Shown here: positions 1 to 11,280 of the stretch, piece by piece | Layout of the letters: every line of letters begins with the position of its first letter | How positions within the stretch are numbered: the first letter of the stretch is position 1 | Assembly (NCBI GenBank): GCA_029449235.1 | Contig: JANATG010000007.1 | Span: 1,488,001-1,552,000, forward strand | Source: Linnemannia schmuckeri | Taxonomy: Eukaryota; Mortierellomycota; Mortierellomycetes; Mortierellales; Mortierellaceae | Reading direction: 5' to 3' | DNA: 64,000 bases | The notes under the pieces: model-generated | Seen by the model: only the letters and a program-made list of their open reading frames with translations | Told to the model about the DNA's origin: nothing | Database searches by the model: none | Translations under genes and position numbers: made by a program

Positions 1-55
1 TGCCGAGGACGATGAAGGCAGTCTTTTGAGCCTCAGTTGGTAGTTCTTTTGCCAT
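1..55 (-). CDS. N-terminal fragment of an unidentified protein (cut by window edge)
   Basis: A start codon on the minus strand at 55-53 opens a frame that stays open to the left edge, giving 18 residues beginning MAKELPTEAQKTAFIVLG. The sense-strand upstream region (minus strand, roughly 400-590) is CT-rich, as it is before several other genes in this window, which supports a real gene start here. The fragment is too short to assign a family. The residues TAFIVLG could begin a membrane segment, but that is a guess. Confidence 0.45.
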   Translation of the reverse strand, partial: MAKELPTEAQKTAFIVLG

Positions 56-1915
56 GGTGTATGATTAAGTATATGTAAGAAGGAAGATGATGCCGAGGAC
101 TATGTTGTGAGTATATACAGGGTGGTGGTCGTCGCGGGTAGGTGGCGAAAGGTGTTGCTGTGTTGCTGTATGAGTTGGTGGCAGTGGTATTATTAAGATA
201 GGCAGTGGAAGAGATGGTGGAGTGGAGCACAATGTACAGGGCGGATAGGCATAGGTGCGAAGACTTGAACGGCTTTAGTTTTGCAAGTGCGGGTGTCGAT
301 GAAGATAAAGTGAAAAAAGGGGGAGCGAGAATCGATAGAGTGCTCGTGTTGGCGGGGTGTGTTTCGTTAGGCTCGCTCTCTGGTTGCCTACCAGTGAGAG
401 TGGCAGGAGGAAGAAGTGGAGAGGAGCGAAGGCAAGGAGGAAAAAGAGAGAAAGAAGATGGAAGAGGAAGTATAGAAAAGAAGAGGACAAGGGTAAGAGC
501 GAGAGAAATAATAGAGAATGGATAATGAAATGGAAAGATAAAAAGTAAAGGGAAAGGAAGAAGAGAGAGAGAGAGAGAACAGACGGTGAGGATGCAATCA
601 ATTCAAAATCCAATTGGCATCCATCCGACTGTTGGACTGTTGGCGAGATTGGGATGAGCAAACAGGGAGCGAACAGACAAGAGGAGTATAGCTGACAGAC
701 GACAAAAGGGGACCATTGAGAGCGCATGTCCCACTTAATATCGGTGTATACTCTTGTACGCCAAAAACCTGCTGTTGCGCTTGTAAGGAAAAAGAAAGGG
801 AAAAAAAAAATGCTCTCAACAGTGGTCGTTTTCCTCCCCTTCTCTTTTTTTCTCTTCTCTTCACTTCTCTTTGTACCTTCAATTATACTTTGTTTTTTTT
901 TTACCTTCTTCGATGAGGCTCTCACCTGTCCCGCCTTCCATCTTCACTTGGTTTTCGCTTTCTCCCCTATTTCTTTTCTACAAGTGCAAAAGTGGCAGTG
1001 GATTCAGTGCGCATGCAAGCAGCTTATAGTGCAGTCCTTCAAAACCCACTATTGGTACTCAGGTACCAGCTCAGGTGTCGCCATTGACAACTGAGTGGGT
1101 TCTCTTCTAAAAGGTGAATCAATCAGCATCTATTGTAATGGTGTAACAACGGCATCCCTCCAAAACTAAAATATACGACAAAGCAACAAAAGGAAGCAAG
1201 CGATCAAGCTCTCGGCTTACGCAGTTGCGTTGCTTGTGCAACATAATCGTGAGGGGATGGAATGGACTAGAGAGAGTCGAAGATGGTCCAGAACTCTATG
1301 GCTGTCAAGGCGGGCTGTATCCAGTACTTAGAGAAAGGAATCGAATTGTAGTACAAGTACCAAGGACGAAAAGAGACAGGCATAAGTCCGAGGAACTGAG
1401 TAGTCTTTCTTCCCTACTTGCCAAGACGCGCTGTAAATCATTGTGGTGTGTATGTGTGTTCGTGTGTGTCTGCGTGTGCCAGTCAGGTTCCAGGATCTGG
1501 CATGCTCGCGTCCTTTTGTTATAGCACTGTGCCTGTCGCCATCCTGCTTCTGTTCCACGCATTAATCCCCGTTTCACCTTGAAAATCCCTTTATTTTCTG
1601 GTTCCTATTGTGATCTTCTTAACAAAGGGTCCCGTCCTTGGGTGTCGGCACTGGCAGAATCTGGCTTCTTGGTGTCAATCCGTACTTTCTCCTTTTGGCT
1701 ATCTTTGCCACCCTACATCATCCTGATAGCATCCGAGTCGCCTTTCATTCGGAGAGATAGATAGATCATTGACGTTTTAGCATAGGAGCACCCTTTATTT
1801 TACCACTTCACTTTCGTCTGTTGTTTTAGCACTTTTCTCTCTCCTCCATTTGCTTACAACTCCACAACCCAAGCTATCAAATACACCCGCACACAAACAC
1901 ATACACACACTCTCT

Positions 1916-1987
<72 letters not shown>

Positions 1988-2031
1988 CTCTCGCCCACAC
2001 TCACACATACAGCTTCTTTCACAGTTCCAAC
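56..2031. other. Intergenic region, low complexity, with CT and TATC microsatellites
   Basis: No coding region is supportable. The stretch at about 400-590 is purine-rich on the plus strand and is probably the leader or promoter of the minus-strand gene at the left edge. Around 1920-1969 a pure CT repeat runs straight into a TATC tetranucleotide repeat (to about 1990), directly upstream of the membrane-protein gene at 2032. Open frames here consist of Ser/Leu/Phe or Arg/Lys/Glu runs and are compositional artefacts. Confidence 0.6.
1920..1990. repeat. (CT)n followed by (TATC)n microsatellite
   Basis: An uninterrupted CT dinucleotide tract of nearly 50 nt changes into about five TATC units. 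It lies 40-110 nt before the start codon of the next gene, so it is probably in its 5' leader or core promoter. Such tracts vary in length between strains. Confidence 0.9.
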
Positions 2032-3066
2032 ATGACGCATCCTGTAGTGAACGGATGTTTTCACTCGCTCGCTTCACTGGGCTATATCCCTTTTGCCCTC
2101 ACGTCCGTTTTTATGGCTTCCTCGACCCCTTTTCTCTCCATTTCGCCTGTCGGAACCATCTTATTGGCATTTGTTCCGCCTCTTACTCTTTTCCCTTTGC
2201 TCTGCCTATTCTACCGAAGACTGGAACGATTCGACGCCGTCTCACTGACTGTGCTGCGAGCAAGAATTTACATCATGGTCGCGGGGGCTGGGCTGTGTGT
2301 CTTGGTTGCAGCCCACTTGATCATGGTCCAAGTAGTCGGCAATTCTCATAATACCACCTACAACAGGATGACTGTACCGTTTCCTTCTTCTCGTATGCAG
2401 GTTCGAGCGCTAGCCACATGGACATCAGGCAGCAAAAACAACAGCAGCAGCACATTTTCGGACAGTAATTTAGCAACACCGACTCTGGATGTGTCACCGA
2501 TGGACATGCTCATCCTTGATCAATCAAACAAGGCCATTGCTGAGAATGATAAAGTAATTCAGAGCATCACCGCCACTACAACAACCTCAGCAACAACAGC
2601 AACAACAACAACAGCTGCAACGATGACGACTCCAGAAAAGCCGGAGACAGAGCGCGAGAGCGAAAACACGGATTCTCATTCACCACTCGTCCATCTTGAC
2701 TCTCGGAATTATCCCAGCTCAGGATACAATCTAGCAGGTATCCATCTCCTGCTTTTCCTCCTTGCTCAGACCGTACTCCTCGTGCTATTGACGACCCTAT
2801 ACCTCGGCGTATTGATCACGACCGAGTTTGTGCTGGAGAGGGAGGACGAGGATGTGGTCAAGGCCCGGTGGTACTTTTGGGGACGAGCTCTTGGAATCAC
2901 CACAGCAACGATCATCAGCGCGGTCCATGGGTCATTCCTTTGCGCGTATGTTCTTCTGGATGGCCAGTCGGATTGCATAGCGAAGGCCATCGTCGGGACC
3001 ATACTCTTTTACTGGATTGGAATGATCGCGCTGATGAACCGAACCACAGGCCCCTTGCCTTACTAG
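2032..3066 (+). CDS. Predicted six-pass membrane protein, function unknown
   Basis: This is a single-exon frame of 344 residues. About six hydrophobic segments are visible: roughly 13-32, 38-62 and 79-103 in the N-terminal half, then 229-256, 282-302 and 313-333. The halves are separated by a polar loop (about 105-228) that is rich in Ser, Thr and Asn, with a Thr/Ala run and several possible N-glycosylation sites, so the loop is probably extracytoplasmic. The 3+3 arrangement around a variable loop suggests an integral membrane protein. I do not recognise a family, catalytic motif or transporter signature. The start at 2032 is the first ATG after the CT/TATC repeat. A short run after the stop leads to the methyltransferase gene 390 nt downstream. 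Confidence 0.7.
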   Translation: MTHPVVNGCFHSLASLGYIPFALTSVFMASSTPFLSISPVGTILLAFVPPLTLFPLLCLFYRRLERFDAVSLTVLRARIYIMVAGAGLCVLVAAHLIMVQVVGNSHNTTYNRMTVPFPSSRMQVRALATWTSGSKNNSSSTFSDSNLATPTLDVSPMDMLILDQSNKAIAENDKVIQSITATTTTSATTATTTTAATMTTPEKPETERESENTDSHSPLVHLDSRNYPSSGYNLAGIHLLLFLLAQTVLLVLLTTLYLGVLITTEFVLEREDEDVVKARWYFWGRALGITTATIISAVHGSFLCAYVLLDGQSDCIAKAIVGTILFYWIGMIALMNRTTGPLPY

Positions 3067-3459
3067 TAGACAATAAAATGTCTCTTATATTCACGTTGCT
3101 TTATTTTTACATCAACCGTCGTCGTGAACCAAGCGTGGTCAAGTTGTATACAAGGGTCTGTCTGCTTTGTGAACATGATGTCAAAGTAGAAGTCAAAGTT
3201 GGACCCGTTTCCGTATTAGGACATGCCGTTTGTTTATGCGCGCTTATTTTCGCTATTCGATCGACTTGATAATTGAACAATTGGATAATTGGACGTGCAG
3301 CGTGCGAATGGGGACGCAAAACACCCCTCTTGCTTCAACTCTCTTACACTGCGCATTACCTTTCCTTTATTAAGTCGTTGCATTCCTCTTTCGCCATTTA
3401 CAACAAACGGCAAAACACTCGACTCAACAATCATTCTTTTAAAAGAAAAGGCAGCAACA
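3067..3459. other. Intergenic spacer / promoter of the methyltransferase gene
   Basis: This is about 390 nt between the membrane-protein stop and the next start codon. It has no supportable gene and no recognisable regulatory motif beyond ordinary AT-rich sequence near the 3' end. Confidence 0.6.
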
Positions 3460-4480
3460 ATGGCTACCTTCTCAAGCAAGACCTTCAACAGCGCCCTCTA
3501 CCAGTCCTTCCGCCCTGGCTACAATAACAACTTTTTCAAGATGGTCTACAACTACCATGCGAAGCACAATGGTCATTTCGACACCGCTGTTGACGTCGGC
3601 ACCGGTATGTTTTTCATACACCTTTCCCCCCCTTATCCCATTCATTTATTTCCTGGCTTTAATTTCCTACCGTGCATCATTCAATTGGGCAGAAATATAT
3701 TACTTATCCTTCTTTCTTAACTACTTTCTACGGCATATTCTCCTACACACAACAGGCACCGGTCAGGTAGCAGTCGTCCTCGCTGAAAAGTTCAAGCAAG
3801 TCCATGGTGTCGACGCTTCTGCTACTATGCTCTCGAACGCGATACAAAAGTCCAATGTCGCTTACCATGTTGCCAAGGGTGAGGATCTCGGAGTGATTGA
3901 AACCTCGAGCGTCGATGTGCTGACCGTTGCCCAGGCCATGCACTGGTTCCACCACCCAACCTTCTTTTCCGAAGTCAAGCGCGTCCTAAAACCCCGTGGC
4001 ACATTTGCAGCTGTCGGTTACTCCTTTGTCATCTTTGAGGACCACCCCAGGGCTACCAGGAGGATCTACGAACTGGGCGACCAACCCGACCAGCTCGGCG
4101 CCTTGTGGGACAATGGTAGATTGATTCTCGACAACCTGTACAAAAGCATCGATGTCCCTCTCCAGAACGTCGAGCGCCATTACTTCCCTAGTAGTATCAA
4201 GTCCCAGTTCCATACACAATCTGCAGATGCCGTTGCTGCTGCTGCTGCTACTGCTGAGGCGTTGCCTCCAGTGATGTCGGGAAAAGTGACGATGAAGCAT
4301 TTCCGAAACTACATCAAGACCTGGTCCTCGTACAAGAACTACTGCGAAAAGTACCCCTCGCGTCCGGACATAGTTGATTTGACAATCGACGCGATCTTGA
4401 AGGAGGAGAATTTGAAGGAAGAGGATGAGGTCAACATCACATGGCCTACTGTCGTCATCCTTGGTGAGAACGACGCGTAG
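3460..4480 (+). CDS. SAM-dependent class I methyltransferase (Tmt1/Crg1-like)
   Basis: Two exons, 3460-3604 and 3756-4480, give 289 residues. The intron has a GTATGT donor and a CAG acceptor and joins in phase exactly inside the SAM-binding glycine loop, producing DVGTGTGQVA at residues 45-54 (motif I). The N-terminal FRPGYN at 17-22 matches the RPxY element seen before the Rossmann domain in this group. A later AQAMHWF followed by a VLKPRG-type segment corresponds to motifs IV-VI. Family knowledge: these cytosolic enzymes methylate small carboxylates or related metabolites, for example trans-aconitate methyltransferase Tmt1 or cantharidin methyltransferase Crg1 of yeast. The substrate cannot be told from sequence. 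A poly-Ala stretch near residues 205-215 is unusual. Confidence 0.88.
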
Positions 4481-4930
4481 AAATAGAATATTTACTCTGT
4501 TATTAAAACACGATTAATTTTGACAAAAAAACACTGAGAAGAAAGGCGCAAGGCATCGATACCCTTCTCTGCTTGGCTTGAAAACACAAAGTATTCTTCA
4601 AAAGATGAATATACATGACAACCCGGGTTGCACGTTTTATTTGACAACCCTCCTGCACTCCCGTACCAAGTCCATGTAGAATGACCCAGGGCTCACTTTC
4701 AAACGTGAAAAAACTGGATAGGTAGTCTCGCATAAAGAGGGATAATAGATAGGCAATCAGGAGGATTAATGGAGTGGCATAGAAATTGTCGAGCAATTAA
4801 CCTTCGAAAGTCGATGCTGCTTCACACCGTCCACGCAAAAATGAACATTTGCAGAAATTGACAAAATGCAACCGAAAGACGAGACCCTTGAAGAACAAAG
4901 AAGCGCCTATCAATTAAAGTAGCGCATGCT
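4481..4930. other. Intergenic spacer, nothing recognised
   Basis: This 450-nt stretch lies between the methyltransferase stop and the 3' end of the minus-strand tRNA. I see no gene, repeat or obvious regulatory element in it. Confidence 0.55.
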
Positions 4931-5002
4931 GCTCTCTGTGAGGATCGAACTCACGACCTTCAGATTATGAGACTGACGCTCTGCCGGCTGAGCTAAGAAA
5001 GC
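4931..5002 (-). tRNA. tRNA-Met (CAU), elongator type
   Basis: The minus strand carries a complete 72-nt cloverleaf with no intron. The acceptor arms GCTTTCT and AGAGAGC pair over seven positions (one G-U). The D-arm contains the A-box-like TAGCTCAG. The anticodon loop is CTCATAA, giving anticodon CAT. The T-arm contains GAGTTCGATCC (B box). CCA is not encoded, as is usual for nuclear genes. The anticodon-arm sequence CAGTCTCATAATCTG is that of fungal elongator tRNA-Met rather than initiator tRNA, which would have an A1-U72 pair and a different T-loop. No T4 run is seen within the first 50 nt after the 3' end, so the polymerase III stop is probably further downstream. Confidence 0.95.
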
Positions 5003-5512
5003 ATGTGGTACTTGGTATTCGTATTTTCGGCGTTTCTTCAGATATTTTTAAATTAAATTCTTCCTTCTGTGTTCTAAAACCACGTGATATAATAGCACGT
5101 GATGTAGTTTTCTGACTTCTGAGGCCCTTTTGGCTTTTGGGACGCGGAAGAAAACTTCAACTTTTTAACTTGTAAGTCCCTGTCTGCAAGATGAGGAAAG
5201 AGGCGGAGAGAGGAACAGTAGCAGCAGCAGGAGCAGCAGCAGCTCGCATCAAGGGATGCCGCGGCGCGACCATCTCGCGTAAACTTGATCTTTATTGGGT
5301 GTTGACAATTTTCTATTTTTTTATTTTTACCTTTTCCTTTCTCTTTTCCAACCTACGCTAAACTCTTCCTCTCCGCCGCCAGCACGCCACCTCCACTCAC
5401 CGCACCACACTACCACCTCAGCAGCAACAAGCAAACTTACAACTAACCAACCAACAAAAGAGAACACAAGGAATAAAGGCGCGACAAGAACCTCTGCTTT
5501 ACTCACGATCCA
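5003..5512. other. Intergenic region between tRNA-Met and GSK-3
   Basis: This is about 510 nt containing the shared 5' flank of the minus-strand tRNA and the plus-strand kinase gene. It holds two CACGTGAT elements (annotated separately) and a short AGC/CAG-rich stretch at about 5218-5242. No gene is visible. Confidence 0.6.
5081..5105 (+). promoter_or_regulatory. Paired E-box elements CACGTGAT upstream of GSK-3
   Basis: Two direct copies of CACGTGAT lie at 5081-5088 and 5096-5103, spaced 15 bp apart with a TATAATA between them, 410-430 nt before the kinase start. CACGTG is the palindromic core bound by bHLH factors (Cbf1, Pho4, USF and MITF types). The second copy is extended to GCACGTGATGT, which recurs exactly upstream of RBBP4. 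Function is inferred from sequence only. Confidence 0.4.
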
Positions 5513-7861
5513 ATGTCCTCAGTATCCCCTATTAATGGCGTCAAGATAAGCGGCAAGTACAAGCGAGAGCCTTGTCTATAACTCAATAACTCTGTTTTGT
5601 CCGAGGGTTGTTGAGTTGGGTCTGCCTTGTTGTTGCGAACATCTGATTGACAATCTGATGAGTAGAAGCAATAATAACTAACGGCTTGCTGATTTTGGGG
5701 TGTCTGGATGCACACACCCTTCAACCTTTTTTTATTAATGTAGGCGAGTCGGATCCTTCGAAAATCATTAAGGTGATGGCGAATGAGGGCAAGTCCGGAG
5801 AGCCGTTTGAATTTGCGTACACCAATTGCAAGGTGATTGGCAATGGATCTTTTGGAGTCGTGTTCCAGGCAAGGTTTGTCAGCAACGGTGATGATGCTGC
5901 CATCAAGAAGGTTCTTCAGGATAAGCGCTTCAAGGTACAGTTTGACAGATATTATAAAACCCTTTTTTATTCCAACAACAGCAATAACAACAACAACAAA
6001 TTCGCAATCGAGCGCCCCAACTATGAGCGAAGTAGGAGGGCGAGAAAAGAAAAAATAGACCGTGCATGAAAAGGAAAAGAGTCTATCTTGTTTCTTATTT
6101 TGTGAGTTTTTGGCTTCACGACACTAACTTGCTGGCAATGGACAACTACCTGGGTCCGATTTTTTTTCCCGCGCGAAATAGAATCGCGAACTGCAGATTA
6201 TGAGACTGGTCTCCCATCCCAACATCGTCGATTTGAAGGCGTTTTTCTATTCGAACGGAGAAAAAGTAAGTGGTCTTCTGTCCTCCCAACGGACCCAAAA
6301 CTATATATTTCATTTGTGCGGGGGATTTTTTTTTGTTTCTTGTTCTTGTCCTTCATGGCAAAGATTGAGCACACAATATTACTGTTCCTTTTCTTGACGC
6401 TTACCAACTGGTATCAACGCTTGTTCATTGTTCACACAGAAGGATGAAGTTTTCCTTAATCTCGTGCTTGAGTATATCCCCGAGACCGTCTCTCGCGCTT
6501 CTCGACACTATGCCAGGATCAAGCAGACGATGCCCATGTTGCAGATCAAGTTGTACATGTACCAGCTGTTCCGAAGCTTGGCTTACATCCATGCAGTCGG
6601 CATCTGTCACCGCGACATCAAGCCTCAAAACTTGCTCTTGAACCCTGTCACCGGCATCCTGAAGCTCTGCGATTTCGGAAGGTACATCAAGCAGGGAAGC
6701 CTATTTTCTTTTTCAGGACACATGGAATGGATTGGTTTGACGGACACTGATGATATGTCATTCATTCGATTTTTGATCGTAATACTTTTGGTCCAATAGC
6801 GCCAAGGTCCTTATTGCAGGAGAGCCTAACGTTTCGTACATTTGCTCGCGCTACTACCGAGCGCCCGAGCTTATCTTTGGCGCCACCAACTACACCACCA
6901 ACATCGGTAAGTTTACTATTTTTTGCTGCTCAAGATCGTTATTCAGTGCATCATCTCGGCTCTATGCTTTATTCTATGCAGCCAGTGTCCAAAAGATGGA
7001 AATCAGAAAACCAACACTTACTATATGATAAATGATGATAGATGTTTGGTCAACGGGATGTGTTATGGCAGAGTTGATGTTGGGTCAGCCTTTGTTCCCA
7101 GGGGAGAGTGGAATTGACCAGTTGGTGGAGATCATCAAGGTCCTTGGAACGCCAACTCGGGAACAGATCAAGACAATGAATCCCAACTACATGGAGCACA
7201 AGTTCCCTCAAATCAAACCCCATCCTTTCAACAAGGTACTGCATTCTAAGCACTTTTTTTGAGATCTTGCAAATGGACAAGACAAGATTATTATGACGGG
7301 TGACAATGAGAGAACTGTTTGCTATGTTATAATTTCGCTTCTCTATGAGAAATTGCTGACTATGAGTCTGATCCGCTTGATACAGGTTGGTAGCTAACCG
7401 TCATTTGTTTATGATATTGAATGACGCAGATCTTTCGCTCAAGGACGCCCCCAGAGGCGTTGGATTTAATTGCCCGCCTTTTGGAATACACTCCTTCAAG
7501 ACGATTCACGCCTATTGAGGCAATGGTCCATCCTTTCTTTGATGAGATCCGTAACCCCGAGACCAAATTGCCCAACGGCAAGGACCTTCCTCCTCTGTTC
7601 AACTTTACTGCGCTCGGTAAGCAAGAGAAAAGCTACTATTGCACAATGGATCAAAAAATTGTCGTTCATTATTGTATTCATGTCTAACATTTCCGCTAAC
7701 ATTAATTGTGTCATTGAATGATAATAGAGCTATCGATTCGTCCTGATTTGATTCCCATGTTGGTGCCTCGCCATGCAGAACCCGAGCTCCAATCACGTGG
7801 AATCGACATTCACAATTTCGTCCCCGTCCCCCCAAGTGCTACACGGATCTCGTTGGACTGA
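5513..7861 (+). CDS. GSK3: Glycogen synthase kinase 3 (shaggy/GSK-3 family Ser/Thr kinase)
   Basis: Eight exons: 5513-5552, 5744-5934, 6182-6265, 6440-6681, 6800-6906, 7042-7235, 7430-7616 and 7728-7861. Together they encode 392 residues, the usual family length. Visible motifs are the glycine loop GNGSFGVV (46-53), Lys68 in AIKK, the catalytic loop HRDIKPQN (162-169), DFG (183-185) and the GSK-3 activation segment VSYICSRYYRAPE with Tyr199, followed by DVWSTGC. GSK-3 phosphorylates primed substrates in the cytosol and nucleus; fungal orthologues act in stress response, cell-cycle entry and development. The first intron fits only with a GC-AG donor (GCAAGT at 5553), which restores the frame; GT alternatives nearby give the wrong phase or a weak site. 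A fallback start would be the Met at 5776. The kinase call is secure; the first exon is less so. Confidence 0.93.
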
Positions 7862-8298
7862 AATGCAAGTATGATCAGGAAACAGGAAACACAATTGGAA
7901 AAATTAAAGAAAATAATGTCAATGATGGCAGCGGTGGACAATCAAGCGGGTGTGTTTGAGAGTTTGTCTACCGCTGTGTTAAAAGCCTTTATTACTACCA
8001 GTGACAAGAAAACAACAATAATGAAATATAGCAAAACTATGTAAGAATTAATTACGATGACTTTTTCTCTTTGCTTGAGTTCAGGCCTCGTGCTGCCATG
8101 CATGATAGAAGATGGATCTCTTGATTGTGCGTTTTGCATGTATTTGATCTAGTTTTGTGTTTTTTGAAATCTAGTTTTTGCCCTATGCGGAACTCATCAT
8201 GCTCCAAGAAACGTGTTTTCAAACCCAAGGAGAAAGAAGCAATTACCCCGAGAAAATAATACATGCGAAGTCCAAAGAGTACTTTGCTTAGGCAGTGA
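7862..8298. other. Intergenic region downstream of GSK-3
   Basis: This is an AT-rich 3' flank. No supportable gene, repeat or motif is seen. Confidence 0.5.
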
Positions 8299-8736
8299 AT
8301 GGGAAGAAACAAGAAAAAAAAACGTTCCGTTTCTGAAATAGCAGCAGCAATAACTAGAAAAAATCAAGGAGGTGCGGGATCGGATGGGTTTACATGGGTC
8401 GTCTTTGACTATCAAAAAAGGAGAGTCGTTTGTTCTTTTTGCGCGAAAGGGCAGAATATATTTGAATATGGTCAGTCCCCTCCTCTTTCTCGTCCCCTCA
8501 CCTTACCTTCCCCCCTCATTTGGCTAACTTAAACACCGCGTTTTTACTTTTGAGTGGATATTGTTCGAAGGATGAGAATGAAAGAAGGGGGCCAATGGCA
8601 GAAAAAAAAGGGAGTCCCAATCTGGCACCTTTCACGCATTTGCCATCAACGCCATTATTTGTGCGACTCCTTTTTTTTCGTCCCCCCTCCCCCCTTTTTT
8701 TTTCTAGGAGTAGGTAACCATCATGGATACAGTTAA
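8299..8736 (+). CDS. Possible small two-exon gene, 66 residues, unknown
   Basis: A frame opening at 8299 with a very basic N-terminus (MGRNKKKKRSVSEI) can end at 8470 before a GTCAGT donor, a donor type also used by Med21 and EB1 in this window. It rejoins at 8708 after a strong pyrimidine tract and TAG acceptor, in phase, and stops at 8736. The product is lysine-rich at the start and contains one CxxC (CSFC at about 46-49). No family is recognised. There is no independent support such as a conserved domain, so this may be chance. The flank beyond it is low complexity. Confidence 0.22.
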
Positions 8737-11212
8737 AGTATGTACACCACCCCCATTTCGGCGACTCCTTCGCTATTACTCCCTAACTCTGATTATAGCT
8801 CTCATCACTAGGTAAATAGTGAAATGATGGTGGTGTCCAATGGAGGAGCGAAGAAAGGGGGTTGTTAATAAAAATTGGTACATATTTTGGTCCTTGTCCT
8901 TGGTTATATGTGTATATAAACGAGAGGCGGTGTCGTTTTGGTGAAACATTTAAGCATGCCGGGCTGGCACTTCAAACATGAGCCTTTCACCGCCCACGTC
9001 AAGGTCAAGGAAAGAGGAGGAGGAGAGAGAGAGAGAGGAATGAATAGGACTGGTTACGACAATGGCGCACAGTCATGTAATGAGAGTGTGCATGCTCGGC
9101 AAGAATGGCATCGCGTTAAAAAAACACAGGTGGTAGAGGAGGGGCAGCAAAAAAAAAACTAATTTTACGAAGAGGGTAAAGGTGTATGATCTGGGATCAG
9201 GGTTCAGCGAGGCTCGACGGCATCAGGCCTGGGGCAGATCAGAAAGCGTCATCTGTACGTAAAAGGCTTGGGGATACGCATAGGAGTGATAAAAAAGGCG
9301 CGAAAGGAGTACAGCAGCGCGCAGTTTGTCCATGAGATCAATTAGCACAGCGCAAAATGAAAGTCAGAAGGCATTTCGCTTAATCATAAATGGGTCGGAG
9401 CACAGTCCATGTGCGCAAATTTTTTGAATAAGGGTCCAACCGTCGCACTGGCGCTTTTTCTCTCTCTCTGTCTCATTCTGTCTCTCCCGTTTTCTTTTCT
9501 TTTACTTTTCTCCCCTTATTAAATTGTAAATGGCCCCCTTCCTATTATTGAGGAACTTTTTTTTCTTCTTTCCCCTTTTTTTCAACCCTTCACTTCCTCG
9601 TTCGCCTTCTCCTAGAGTCCAGTGGGAGTGAACAAGAATGAGAATGCCTCCCAATCCAATCGACAGAGGGAAAAACGTCGAGAGTAAACAAAGAGGGGAA
9701 AGGGGAGGGAGGGGAAGAGGGGAGGGACGAAGAGAATGTTGCATGTCAAGACGACAAAAAAAAAGGGGGGGAAGAGAGGGGGAAGGGGATAAGAGGGATA
9801 GTGTTCATTTGCATTTGCTTAGGGGTGTTTTGTGTGTGTGCAGTACATTAGCACAATTTGCACTGCGACCAAATGCATGGTGCTTGAAAACAACAAACAC
9901 CACCGCTTTTTTTTTTTCTTGCTGTCACCTCCGATGCCGCTGTACCATAGTCTTTGGAGGAAATGAGGATCCATTCGCATGTTGTGTTTGGTGAATTTGT
10001 GTTGATTCAGGCAAAGGAATCTTCAGGGGAGAAAAAAAAGGAGAACGAATGAGAGGAGTAGGAAAATAAAAGAGGAAGCAATGAAAATACAAAGGGCTAG
10101 AGGAGGAGACACGGTGGTATTTTAGTTGAACGTGTTTGTTTACGTTATTACTGGTGTTGTTGGTGTTGATGTTGGTGTTGGTGTTGACGAGGGTGTGTTG
10201 GCCAATTCAGCTGGTTTAGGCTCTCTGCCTTTTAGTCCTTTTCTTGCGTCTCATCTATGCGCGAGTATATGTGGTGTCTCTATCCTTCACCTTCCTCTCC
10301 CTGTCTATGTCAGTGTCTGTGAGTTACGCCTTTTCTGTCTCTCTCTCCCTGCCTCTATCTCCTGGTTCGTCGTTGCTGCTGTCGTTGACAGAGTCCATCC
10401 CATGTCAATCCATTCCCTCCCCTCGCTCGCTAACACTCACTCACCCCTCGCGACCCTTTCTCTTTCTCCTCCCTCTTGTTTTCTCTTAACTCCTTCCTCC
10501 CGTCTCCTTCTACACCACCATCACCACCACCATGAACCACCACCGCCGTTCGTGTCCCTTTCCCTCCCTTTTCTCCTTTCCACTTTCCATCCCTTCCCTT
10601 TCTCTCCCTCTGTCTCCTCCTTTTTTCGATTCCACTGTACTTCCCCCCCCCCCCCCCCCTCTATTTTCCGCCAATGTGTCGAACCTGCCCTTCCTCCTCG
10701 TTCCTCCTATATTATGTTTGTTTGATGGATGTCTGGAGTTGATGTTGCAATTGCTCCGTATGCACTTTGATGAGAAGAAGGAGGAGAACAGAGAAGAGTT
10801 TGGAGAAATAGGATCGACACAAGAATGCACTACGAAAAGAAGAGAAGCCTTTGACACATGAATTAAGAGATTTGATTTTCACCATCCGAATAAAACTGTC
10901 GACAGCTTAGAGACGCAACAAAGGAGTCTTAATGACATATGAGGGAAATAATAGAAAAAGAAGGATTGGGTCCAGGAATGGTCCTTAAACACACACAAAT
11001 AAAAGAGTGGAGTTCCAAATGGGAGGAGTACGATAAGGCAAAGTGCATGTGGAGAGGAAGCAATTGATATGTTGTTGACTCTTGTGAGTATCTGTGAAAG
11101 GACGAAAGAAAAAGGAAAGGAAGAGAGAGAGAGTGTGTGTGTGTGTGCGTGTGAGACGACAGGAAGAGAGAATAAGCAGCTTGGTACCACCGTCAAGGAC
11201 ATGTTTATGCGC

Positions 11213-11234
11213 TGTTGTTGTTGTTGTTATTGTT

Positions 11235-11280
<46 letters not shown>
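11213..11280. repeat. (GTT)n trinucleotide repeat
   Basis: A GTT repeat of more than 20 units with two GTTATT interruptions near its left end. It is in non-coding DNA; the poly-Cys and poly-Val frames across it are artefacts. Confidence 0.95.

Noticed and set aside
275..925. 216-codon minus-strand frame
   Set aside because: Composed of Ser, Leu, Phe runs from a CT-rich tract; no domain and no codon structure.
10126..10725. 199-codon plus-strand frame
   Set aside because: Low-complexity Ser/Leu/Pro sequence created by the CT-rich region; other frames are equally open.
11213..11280. Poly-Cys/poly-Val coding potential
   Set aside because: Simple GTT repeat; the apparent proteins are translation of the repeat.
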